Shown here: piece after piece, positions 53,764 through 63,168 of the stretch
How positions within the stretch are numbered: position 1 is the stretch's first letter
Layout of the letters: the number at the start of each line of letters is the position of its first letter
Origin: Phaeosaccion multiseriatum
Lineage: Eukaryota; Ochrophyta, other classes
Length of the DNA stretch: 64,000 nt
Direction of reading: 5' to 3'
Assembly (NCBI GenBank): GCA_965112735.1
Contig: OZ218962.1
Location: 3,100,001 to 3,164,000 of the forward strand
Position numbers and translations under genes: made by a program
The notes under the pieces: model-generated
Told to the model about the DNA's origin: nothing
Database searches by the model: none
What the model saw: the letters and a program-made list of their open reading frames with translations, nothing else

Positions 53764-54919
53764 AGCTTCCCTCCAAGGCTCCAATTTTACTTTTTTTATA
53801 CTAGAACGCCCTGCTGTTGCTGCCCCTCCTGCCACTGCTTTTGTCACTGCTGCTACTTCCGTTGGGAGTCAAGCTCGGTAAGGTATAAGGTAACACTCTC
53901 TCGTTTCTCCTCTTGACTTGAGCCAACGGGAAGCCTCTCTTTGTAGACAGTGGCGACGTCTGCCCTTTGCACGCCTTGCTGCTGCTGCTGCTGCTGCTGC
54001 CTGCTGCTGAAAATGCCGTCGGGTGTCTCTCCTTATTGGGCTATAGGGAAGCCCCTAGAGCAGTGGCTTAAAGAGGGGGAAAGAGTGAATTATAACTACG
54101 TTGATGACGTTGTGCTGCCGCTGCTGATGGTGCCGCTGCTGCTGCTGCCGATGGGTCAATGTGTTCTACTCCTTGCTTCGGGGGGGGGGGGTGAAGTTGA
54201 TGCTCCCGCTGCTGATGGTACCGCTGCTGCTACTGTCGATGGTTGATCTGTTCTACCCTTTTTGCAGGGGAGGTACCCCGTCTCCGTACAGAAAGTCAAT
54301 GAATTAATTAGAGGCATACAGGCGACTTTTATACTCTCTCAATCTCGCTCCCACCGGCCAGAGATAAGATCTTGATGTTAAAGTAAGCTTTAGCTCTCAG
54401 TCACAGGGGAACACATCCAGGCTAAAGGCCTTGGTCGAGCCTCAATGGCTGCTGCTGCCTACCTTGAGGCGTAACCACCCTGTTGGCCTTCATCCCCGCT
54501 GTTGCCTCTACGGTGGTAAGGAAGGAGCAGGTTCCAGGACCGGTTCCACAGACATGGGAGGAGGCTCTGTGTGCTTTCTAACCTCATGATGAGGGACTCA
54601 CACTAGACCTGCCTTCCTTCTTTGACGTATACTTCGATCAATCTTGAGGTGTCAAACTCCTTCTGAAGTGTCAGTCTAGACCTGCCTTCCTTCTTTGACG
54701 TATACTTCGATCAATCGTCGGAGCGCAGGCTTTGGCCACCTCCGTGCCTTGATGGTTGCCGAGTGCTCATTCGCCCAAGCCAGCCCCTCCTCCATGTTAC
54801 CCCCTTCTGTCCCTTCCCACCCCCTGTCCACTCTCCATACACTGCATCAGTGCATCTGCTTCCAGCAGACAATGTCTTAGATACTGATTGACAGAGCACC
54901 ACTTCTCGTCATCGGGTAT
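53764..54919. other. Long spacer between copies D and E
   Basis: Copy D 5' flank with the GGTATAAGGTAA variant, a G-run unit at 54120-54250, the 500-bp block and the 3' flank of copy E. No further gene recognised. Confidence 0.65.
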
Positions 54920-56019
54920 TCACAGCTCAAGACCCGACCTTGGGCCCTCCACACGCACGCACGCTCGCAGCGCCTTCCGTCCGCGCTTCTTTCTCTCACT
55001 CGCCGTCACCATGCTCTCCTCCAGCACCGCCCACTCCTCCTCTCGCTTCTCGTCATCAGCATCATCACCCCCTCCACCTGAGTGATACCGGTCGTAGGCA
55101 GACACAAAGTCTCCAACAATGCTCTCCACGCTGGCCCCCTTCCTCTTGGTGCGGACCGCACAGTAGGGCAGTAGCCTCACCCTCCTCCGACCCACCGTCA
55201 CCACCACGCCATTCGACAGCTCTGTGTCTCGATGACCCAAGCAGACTGTGGCAGCCTCAGCCCCATCACCCTCCAGCTCCCTCCACAGACCAGCGGGCAG
55301 CTGAACCTCGTCCCCGACATGGAGCCCCAGCCTCGCAATCAATCCTGTCCCACTCTCCTCCTCCCTGTCGTTCTCTTCATTGTCTTCTTCCTTGGTTGGA
55401 AGTCTTGCCCTTTTCCCTTCTCTCCCACGGATGTCGGTCGCAGCTCGTCGCTTGGATCCAGGCGCACACTGAAGCCCCCCCTCCTGCTGCTCTGCTCTCT
55501 CTCGTTTCATTCGTGCGTGTCTGATGCACATCCCACCTAAGCCACCCTGAGGGTACTTGTTGCAGCCCCCTTCACTACACCTCTTCATCACAGCTCCATG
55601 GGACACACACAGTCCTCCCTGCTTCGACTGCTTTTGACACCCGTCGACAGAACACTTCTTGGTCACAGCTCCATGAGACGCACACAATCCTCCCTGCCTC
55701 GACTGCTTTTGACACCCCTCGACAGAGCACCTCATGGTCACAGCTCCATGAGACGCACATAATCCTCCCTGCTTCGACTGCTTTTGACACCCCTCGACAG
55801 AACACCTCTTCACTGGAGCTCCATGGGACACACACAGTCCTCCCTGCCTCGACTGCTTTTGACACCCCTCGACAGAACACCTCTTCCTCACAGCTCCATG
55901 ACACGTACACAACCCTCCCTGCATCGACTGCTTTTGACACCCGTCGACAGAACACCTCTTAAGTTGAGCCCCATGCAAAATACATAATCCTCCCTGCTTC
56001 GACTGCTTTTCACACCCCT
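54920..56019 (-). pseudogene. GGLC-repeat gene, array copy E, C-terminal fragment
   Basis: It carries the end of one interrupted module, five complete modules, the terminal module GGMCIRHARMKRER and a full C-terminal domain. It is cut at 56019 by the non-LTR retrotransposon, which separates it from its N-terminal part at 59575-59758. No start ATG of its own kind remains. The gene before insertion would have had eight modules plus the terminal one. Confidence 0.88.
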
Positions 56020-56220
56020 GCCAGAAGGGTGTGGAGGGTGGCGTCGGTGGGGCCGTTCTTGTGGGCCCTCAGCGCCCTGTTCCAGTTGTTGAGCGCTCTT
56101 TGCTGTAAGCTACGTCAGCTCGATTATCAGCTTACAGCAAAGAGCGCTCAACAACTGGAACAGGGCGCTGAGGGCCCACAAGAACGGCCCCACCGACGCC
56201 ACCCTCCACACCCTTCTGGC
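56020..56220. repeat. Perfect 91-bp inverted repeat with 19-bp loop
   Basis: The left arm 56020-56110 is the exact reverse complement of the right arm 56130-56220; the loop 56111-56129 is unrelated. The right arm is part of the retrotransposon reading frame, and the left arm is its inverted copy. Confidence 0.95.
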
Positions 56221-56251
56221 ATGGGATGTCTTCCACCACCTCCTCCCTGCC

Positions 56252-59200
56252 ATGCTCTTCTCTAAAGACGGAGCCTACAGCCGCCAGCAGCGGATACAGA
56301 TGGTCCTCGACCTCGACATCGCCCCACTCGCACAAGCAGCGATAGCCACAGCACACGCACGCCGCCCACCACCCCCAGCACAGGCACAGACAGAGGAGCG
56401 ACGGAGAGAAACCTGCGCCCACCTGCTCACCAAACCCGGAGGCCTGCACAAGGCCGCGGCGAGGCTCAGCACAAAGAGCAGAGACGGCCACCTCCCCCCC
56501 ACACATGAAACCTTTAGACGCATCCAGCAAGCGCACGTCGACGAGAGCCTCGAGGAGATTAGCACAGCAGCAGCAGCAGCCAGGGAGTACGCCAGAACCC
56601 AGTTGCAGGAGCACCCCGAGAATGGCAACGACGTCACCAGAGAGGAGATCAGCACAGCCATGCTGCTGACCTACCGGAGGGTCAACTTCTGGAAGGGCCA
56701 AGGAGCAGACGGGCGCAGGGCGAGCCACGTCAAGTACCCCCCGGACAGCCCCCAGGAGTACGCAATCGTGGAGGCTCTGACTGACACCTACGAGCTGCTC
56801 CGAACGGGGGACACTCCACTGCCTCCACAGCTCGTCAAACGGTGGTTCAGCACCAGCGCCGCAGCCCTCGGCGAGAAAGCGCGTCCTGTAACATCCCCCA
56901 ACCTCTACCGCAGCCTCGTGGAGAGCTGTCACATGAAGCTCATCGCGGACAGGGTGGGCCCGGAGCTCAGAAGCGCAGGACAGCCAGCGGTAGCGGTCAG
57001 AGGCGGAGGGGAAACACACGCCGCAGCAGCCCAGCTAGCGCACGATGCCGGCAAAACCGTCGTGCTGCAGGACATCACCAAGGCCTACACCCGCGTGTCG
57101 CGTGCCAGAGGCGTCCTAGCCTCAGGCGCACTCCCTACCATCGACCCAGCAGGCATCAACTACGCCATCGCCAGCCTCTCCCACGCCTCCGCCCACAACG
57201 CCCTCACACCAGACGGCACCCAGACCATCCACCAGAGCTCCGGAGTCAACCAAGGAGCACCAGAAGGGCCTCTCATGTTCGCAGCCGCCATGCACCCAGT
57301 GCTGAAAGTTCAGCACACAGCCGACACCGCAGCGAACCGCCCCACCATCTCCGCCTACGCAGACGACCTCATGGACCAGCTAGAACCCGACGCACCCCTC
57401 GCGACCTACGCCCCACGACATGCCCATCTCCAAGCCCAATTCCGAGGCTTGGGCCTCGAGTTCAACGAGAGGAAGACGGTTTACCTCATGGGCAAAGGCA
57501 AGCAGCCAACACAGGCTGACAGGGACCACGCCCAACGGCAGGGCGCCACACTCGCCACCGAGGGTACCGTGGTAGCCGGCATCCCCGTCGGCACGGAGGA
57601 GTACATCGAAGAGTACCTCCGCAACATCCTCGGCCAAGAAGACCCCAGGGGCTACCTCCAACTCGCCAAACACTGCAGCGAGTGGGACAACACCCAGGCG
57701 GCCACCCTCGTCCTCCTCCAATGCCTCCCAGCCAGGCTCACACACCTGGCGAGAGCCATTGACCCCTCCATCTTCCAACGCGCCCTCGGCAGCAGGGCAG
57801 ACCGCACCAACAGAGCGACAATGGCCCACATCATGCGACTCCCCGATGCCCCCCCTCTGGAGCAGGCCGCAGATGCACAAGAGGAGCCATGGACGGAGAC
57901 GCAGCGCCTACAAATGCATACGGCACGGCGCTTCGGCGGCCTCGGCCTCACCAGCCTCCACGACATCGCCCCAGCAGCATACCTTGGCAACAAGATGCTC
58001 ACCCTCCCCCCCCTGCTCAGCCGCACCGCACGCCGGGAAGGCTCCCAAGAGAGCGCCCTACCGGACCAGCTGTTCACCAACGGAGCCCTCAAGAGCGTCG
58101 CCGACAGCGTCAACCTCCTGCACGAGGAGGGGGTCCCTGAGGCCCCCCTCATCCAAGCAGTGGGTCAGGCACAGTTCGACGAGGCCCGCTCACGCGTACT
58201 CGAGCCGCCTGACCACCAAGCCCAAGACACAGCGCGACGCAACGTGCGCAGGAGCCATCAGGCAGGCCGTCAACCGACCCACGGCGTCCAGAAGGCCCTC
58301 ACCACCTTCATCCACAAACGCCGCCATGAGGAGCTGACGCAGAGCATCGCCACCATCGACGTCACACCGGCAGAGGCACAGAGGGGAGAGGAGACACAGG
58401 AAATGGCAACAGCCCGACTCCACTCACAGCGAGGAAGGGGTGCCATGGCCTTCCTCGGAGCGCTCCCCCACGGCCACAACACCATGGCCCCCGCAGAATG
58501 GACCATGGCCCTTCGTCGCAACCTCGGTGTCAACACGCCATACGCGGACCCGCCCCCACCCTGCCTCGGCACAGGCTGCGCCCGCACGGCAAGCACCACC
58601 CACGCCACCATCTGCCCCCGCACAGGCCTCCACAACCACACACACCACCTCCTCGTCAAGGCCTTCGGGAGGATGATGCACAGCGTGGGCATTGGAGGAG
58701 CACGCGTAGAGGACCAGACCTGCTTCGACGGCCCCACGGGCACCCGAGCAGGCCGAGACCTACGCATGGACCTGACCTATCCCGCAGGTAGCTTCCCGGG
58801 AGCGGACGCACCCCTGCGGAGAAACCTCCTCTGCGACATCACCGTCACCAACCCCACCGCCCCCACCCACGTGGGACGGGCCTCCACCACGCCAGGCCAC
58901 GCAGCAGCCGTCGCCGAAGAACGCAAGCACACACACTACATGGGCAGTTTTCTGCCCGGGACTTCAACCCTGAAGTGCATTGCAATCGAGACGTACGGCA
59001 GACTGGGCCACCAAACGGACGAGCTCATCGAGGCGATGGCCATCCACAAGGCATCAAGAGGGCTCGGCCCCGCAGCGGCGGCAGCCACGGGCCCCATCAA
59101 GGGCCTCCTGCGCCAACAGCTGTCCCTCGCCCTTCAACGCGCCCTCTCACAGCGGGAGATCAGGTATGGCACCCTCCTTCGAGCCACGATGACGCAGCAC

Positions 59201-59260
59201 GAAGCAGCAGAAACCCTCGACTGGGGGCTCATGGGAGCCATCGACGGAGCGGCCGCCTGA
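56252..59260 (+). CDS. Non-LTR retrotransposon RT with CCHH knuckle and restriction-like endonuclease
   Basis: 1002 codons from the first ATG; the frame continues open upstream through the right arm of the inverted repeat (LLAWDVFHHLLPAML), so the true N-terminus is missing. RT motifs are KARPVTSPNLYRSLVES, VVLQDITKAYTRVSR with catalytic Asp about 274, SGVNQGAPEGPLMFAAAMHP, and AYADDLMDQL with Asp 371 and 372. The C-terminal part has CLGTGCARTASTTHATIC followed by His residues, then a PD-(D/E)xK-like endonuclease: RAGRDLRMDLTYP (about D840), LLCDITVTNP (about D862) and AEERKHTHY (about K892). This order (RT, knuckle, RLE) is that of early-branching clades such as R2, NeSL or CRE; the exact clade needs a tree. 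No stop or frameshift is seen, so the frame was intact at insertion. Confidence 0.88.
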   Translation: MLFSKDGAYSRQQRIQMVLDLDIAPLAQAAIATAHARRPPPPAQAQTEERRRETCAHLLTKPGGLHKAAARLSTKSRDGHLPPTHETFRRIQQAHVDESLEEISTAAAAAREYARTQLQEHPENGNDVTREEISTAMLLTYRRVNFWKGQGADGRRASHVKYPPDSPQEYAIVEALTDTYELLRTGDTPLPPQLVKRWFSTSAAALGEKARPVTSPNLYRSLVESCHMKLIADRVGPELRSAGQPAVAVRGGGETHAAAAQLAHDAGKTVVLQDITKAYTRVSRARGVLASGALPTIDPAGINYAIASLSHASAHNALTPDGTQTIHQSSGVNQGAPEGPLMFAAAMHPVLKVQHTADTAANRPTISAYADDLMDQLEPDAPLATYAPRHAHLQAQFRGLGLEFNERKTVYLMGKGKQPTQADRDHAQRQGATLATEGTVVAGIPVGTEEYIEEYLRNILGQEDPRGYLQLAKHCSEWDNTQAATLVLLQCLPARLTHLARAIDPSIFQRALGSRADRTNRATMAHIMRLPDAPPLEQAADAQEEPWTETQRLQMHTARRFGGLGLTSLHDIAPAAYLGNKMLTLPPLLSRTARREGSQESALPDQLFTNGALKSVADSVNLLHEEGVPEAPLIQAVGQAQFDEARSRVLEPPDHQAQDTARRNVRRSHQAGRQPTHGVQKALTTFIHKRRHEELTQSIATIDVTPAEAQRGEETQEMATARLHSQRGRGAMAFLGALPHGHNTMAPAEWTMALRRNLGVNTPYADPPPPCLGTGCARTASTTHATICPRTGLHNHTHHLLVKAFGRMMHSVGIGGARVEDQTCFDGPTGTRAGRDLRMDLTYPAGSFPGADAPLRRNLLCDITVTNPTAPTHVGRASTTPGHAAAVAEERKHTHYMGSFLPGTSTLKCIAIETYGRLGHQTDELIEAMAIHKASRGLGPAAAAATGPIKGLLRQQLSLALQRALSQREIRYGTLLRATMTQHEAAETLDWGLMGAIDGAAA

Positions 59261-59574
59261 GGAGCAGGAGTACACCAGACAGCAGACAGCGAGACCATCA
59301 GCACACAGCATCGCAACCACAGTTAGTCACGACTTGTCTCCCGCACCACCCACAGTAGGATAGTTCACATATCGCCTCACTCCTTCCCACACCCCTTCAT
59401 CTCCCCCTCCCCCCTTCACTCCCTTCCCACTCCCCATTATCCCCTACTCTACCACCCTTCCCATCCTCTTTCCCTCCACATCACGCTCCATCAATACCAC
59501 ACATACACGCATCTACACATGGTTACAACTTACCTCGAGCGCTCCAATACTGAGCCCATAAGCTCTAATATACA

Positions 59575-59758
59575 TTTCACACCCCTCGACAGAACACCTG
59601 TTGGTCACGGCTCCATGAGACGTACACAATCCTCCCTGGACACGCCTCTTTTGACACCCCTCGACAGAGCACCTCTTCCTCACAGCTCCATGAGACGTAC
59701 ATAATCCTCCCTGCTGCGACTGCTTTTGACACCCCTCAACTTTACACACTCCTGGCAT
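59575..59758 (-). pseudogene. GGLC-repeat gene, array copy E, N-terminal fragment
   Basis: ATG at 59758 (MPGVCKVEGCQKQSQQGGLC), two full modules and the start of a third (RCSVEGCE) before the retrotransposon 3' end. The frame then runs into the element and stops near 59513. It carries the same upstream 28-codon open segment as the other copies. Confidence 0.85.
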
Positions 59759-60949
59759 AGCTTCCCCCCAAGGCTCCAGTGGTGTCTTTGAAATACTCGA
59801 ACGCCTTGCTGCTGCTGCCCCTCCTGCCACTGCTTTTGTCACTGCTGCTACTTCCGTTGGGAGTCAAGCTCGGTAAGGTAACACTCTCTCGTTTCTCCTC
59901 TTGACTTGAGCTAACGGGAAGCCTCTCTTTGTAGACAGTGGCGACGTCTGCCCTTTGCACGCCTTGCTGCTGCTGCTGCTGCCTGCTGCTGAAAATGCCG
60001 TCGGGTGTCTCTCCTTATTGGGCTAAAGGGAAGCCCCTAGAGAAGTGGCTTAAAGAGGGGAAAGAGTGAACTACGTTGATGAAGTTGCTGCTGCCGCTGC
60101 TGATGGCGCCCCGATGGGTGGATGTGTTCTACTCCTTGCTTCGGGGGGGGGGGGGGGGGGGTGAAGTTTATGCTCCCGCTGCTGATGGTACCGCTGCTGC
60201 TACTGTCGATGGTTGATCTGTTCTACCCCTTTTGCAGGGGGGGGGGGGAGGTACCCCGTCTCCGTACAGAAAGTCAATGAATTAATTAGAGGCATACAGG
60301 CGACTTTTATACTCTCTCAATCTCGCTCCCACCGGCCAGAGATAAGATCTTGATGTTAAAGTAAGCTTTAGCTCTCAGTCACAGGGGAACACATCCAGGC
60401 TAAAGGCCTTGGTCGAGCCTCAATGGCTGCTGCTGCCTACCTTGAGGCGTAACCACCCTGTTGGCCTTCATCCCCGCTGTTGCCTCTACGGTGGTAAGGA
60501 AGGAGCAGGTTCCAGGACCGGTTCCACAGACATGGGAGGAGGCTCTGTGTGCTTTCTAACCTCATGATGAGGGACTCACACTAGACCTGCCTTCCTTCTT
60601 TGACGTATACTTCCATCACACTTGAGGTGTCAAACTCCTTCTGAAGTGTCTTTGACGTATACTTCGATCAATCTTGAGGTGTCAAACTCCTTCTGAAGTG
60701 TCAGTCTAGACCTGCCTTCCTTCTTTGACGTATACTTCGATCAATCGTCGGAGCGCAGGCTTTGGCCACCTCCGTGCCTTGATGGTTGCCGAGTGCTCAT
60801 TCGCCCAAGCCAGCCCCTCCTCCATGTTACCCCCTTCTGTCCCTTCCCACCCCCTGTCCACTCTCCATACACTGCATCAGTGCATCTGCTTCCAGCAGAC
60901 AATGTCTTAGATACTGAATGACAGAGCACCACTTCTCGTCATCGGGTAT
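59759..60949. other. Long spacer between copies E and F
   Basis: Copy E 5' flank, G-run units (60120-60250), the 500-bp block in which the CTTGAGGTGTCAAACTCC segment is duplicated once more (60620-60700), and the 3' flank of copy F. No further gene recognised. Confidence 0.65.
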
Positions 60950-62221
60950 TCACAGCTCAAGACCCGACCTTGGGCCCTCCACACGCACGCACGCTCGCAG
61001 CGCCTTCCGTCCGCGCTTCTTTCTCTCACTCGCCGTCACCATGCTCTCCTCCAGCACCGCCCACTCCTCCTCTCGCTTCTCGTCATCAGTATCATCACCC
61101 CCTCCACCTGAGTGATACCGGTCGTAGGCAGACACAAAGTCTCCAACAATGCTCTCCACGCTGGCCCCCTTCCTCTTGGTGCGGACCGCACAGTAGGGCA
61201 GTAGCCTCACCCTCCTCCGACCCACAGTCACCACCACGCCATTCGACAGCTCTGTGTCTCGATGACCCAAGCAGACTGTGGCAGCCTCAGCCCCATCACC
61301 CTCCAGCTCCCTCCACAGACCAACGGGCAGCTGAACCTCGTCCCCGCCATGGAGCCCCAGCCTCGCAATCAATCCTTCCGCACTCTCCTCCTTCCTGTCG
61401 TTCTCTTCATTGTCTTCTTCCTTGGTTGGAAGTCTTGCCCTCTTCCCTTCTCTCCCACGGATGTCGGTCGCAGCTCGTCGCTTGGATCCAGGCGCACACT
61501 GAAGCCCCCCCTCCTGCTGCTCTGCTCTCTCTCGTTTCATTCGAGCATGCCCTCTGCACATCCCACCTAAGCCACCCTGAGGGTACTTGTTGCAGCCCCC
61601 TTCGCTACACCTCTTCCTCACAGCTCCATGAGACGTACACAACCCTCCCTGCTTCGACTGCTTTTGACACCCCTCGACAGAACACCTCTTCCTCACAGCT
61701 CCATGAGACACACACAGTCCTCCCTGCTTCGACTGCTTTTGACACCCCTCGACAGAACACCTCTTCATCACAGCTCCATGCGACGCACATAATCCTCCCT
61801 GATGCGACTGCTTTTGACACCCCTCGACAGAACACCTCTTGGTCACAGCTCCATGGGACACACACAGTCCTCCCTGCCTCGACTGCTTTTGACACCCCTC
61901 GACAGAACACCTCTTCACTTGAGCTCCATGGGACACACACAACCCTCCCTGAACCGAGTGCTTTTGACACCCCTCGACAGAACACATCTTGGTCACGGCT
62001 CCATGAGACGCACATAATCCTCCCTGGACACGCTTCTTTTCACACCCCTCAACAGAACACCTCTTGACTACAGCTCCATGAGACGTACACAATCCTCCCT
62101 GCTGCGACTGCTTTTCACACCCCTCGACAGAACACCTCTTCACTTGAGCTCCATGGGACACACACAATCCTCCCTGCTGCGAATACTTTTGACACCCCTC
62201 AACTTTACACACTCCTGGCAT
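60950..62221 (-). CDS. GGLC-repeat protein, array copy F (8 modules plus terminal module)
   Basis: ATG at 62221, eight modules, terminal module GGMCRGHARMKRER and the shared C-terminal domain. It differs at several sites: RKEESAEGLIARLGLHGGD and QLPVGLW instead of QLPAGLW. The 5' flank variant is like that of copy D. One module ends KMCSVEGC instead of KRCSVEGC, keeping the cysteine. It appears intact. Confidence 0.8.
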   Translation of the reverse strand: MPGVCKVEGCQKYSQQGGLCVSHGAQVKRCSVEGCEKQSQQGGLCTSHGAVVKRCSVEGCEKKRVQGGLCASHGAVTKMCSVEGCQKHSVQGGLCVSHGAQVKRCSVEGCQKQSRQGGLCVSHGAVTKRCSVEGCQKQSHQGGLCASHGAVMKRCSVEGCQKQSKQGGLCVSHGAVRKRCSVEGCQKQSKQGGLCTSHGAVRKRCSEGGCNKYPQGGLGGMCRGHARMKRERAEQQEGGLQCAPGSKRRAATDIRGREGKRARLPTKEEDNEENDRKEESAEGLIARLGLHGGDEVQLPVGLWRELEGDGAEAATVCLGHRDTELSNGVVVTVGRRRVRLLPYCAVRTKRKGASVESIVGDFVSAYDRYHSGGGGDDTDDEKREEEWAVLEESMVTASERKKRGRKALRACVRVEGPRSGLEL

Positions 62222-63168
62222 AGCTTCCCTCCAAGGCTCCAATTTTACTTTTTTTATACTAGAACGCCCTGCTGTTGCTGCCCCTCCTGCCACTGCTTTT
62301 GTCACTGCTGCTACTTCCGTTGGGAGTCAAGCTCGGTAAGGTATAAGGTAACACTCTCTCGTTTCTCCTCTTGACTTGAGCCAACGGGAAGCCTCTCTTT
62401 GTAGACAGTGGCGACGTCTGCCCTTTGAACGCCTTGCTGCTGCTGCTGCTGCTGCTGCCTGCTGCTGAGACTGCTGTCTGATGTCCCTCGTTCTTGAGCT
62501 AAAGGGAAGCCCCTAGAGAAGTGGCTTAAAGAGGGCAAAATGATGACGTTGCTGCTGCCGTTGCGGATGGTGCCGTTGCTGCTGCTGCCGATGGGTCGAT
62601 GTGTTCTACTCCTTGCTTCGGGGGGGTGGGGGGAAGGGGGGGTGAAGTTGCTGCTCCCGCTGCTGATGGTACCGCTGCTGCTATTGCCGATGGGTCGATG
62701 TGTTCTACTCCTTGCTTCGGGGGGGTGGGGGGAAGGGGGGGTGAAGTTGCTGTTCCCGCTGCTGATGGTACCGCTGCTGCTACTTCCGATGGGTCGATGT
62801 GTTCTACTCTTCTACTCTTCTACTCCTTGCTTCGGGGGGGGGGGGGGGGATGAAGTTGCTGCTGCCGCTGCTGATGGTACCTGCTGCTACTGCAGATGGT
62901 CGATGTGTCTGTTTTTTTCCGGGGGGAGGTCCTTCTCCGTACAGAAAGTCAATGAATTAGAGGCATACGGACGACCGACCCTTCTTTGTTCTTTGTACTA
63001 CGACGTACTTCGATTTTATACTCTCTCAGAGCCCCTCCTCCATGTTACCCCCCTCTGTCCCTTCCCACCCCCTGTCCACTCTCCATACACTGCATCAGTG
63101 CATCTGCTTCAAGCAGACAATCTCTTAGATACTGATTGACAGAGCACCACTTCTCGTCATCAGGGTAT
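62222..63168. other. Short spacer between copies F and G
   Basis: Nearly identical to the A-B spacer: copy F 5' flank, three G-run units (62590-62850), no 500-bp block, then the 3' flank of copy G. One unit has an extra TTCTACTCTTCTACTC. The close match to A-B means these two spacers arose from one duplication event. Confidence 0.7.

Larger units (their letters stand above)
56020..59574 (+). mobile_element. Non-LTR retrotransposon (RLE type), 3555 bp, inserted in copy E
   Basis: The 12-bp target duplication TTTCACACCCCT flanks the element (56008-56019 and 59575-59586). It has no LTRs and no poly-A tail; the 3' end reads GCTCTAATATACA. It encodes a reverse transcriptase with a C-terminal zinc knuckle and a restriction-like endonuclease. 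It begins with a perfect 91-bp inverted duplication, which suggests 5' truncation with inversion during insertion. The element is on the strand opposite to its host gene. Confidence 0.9.
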
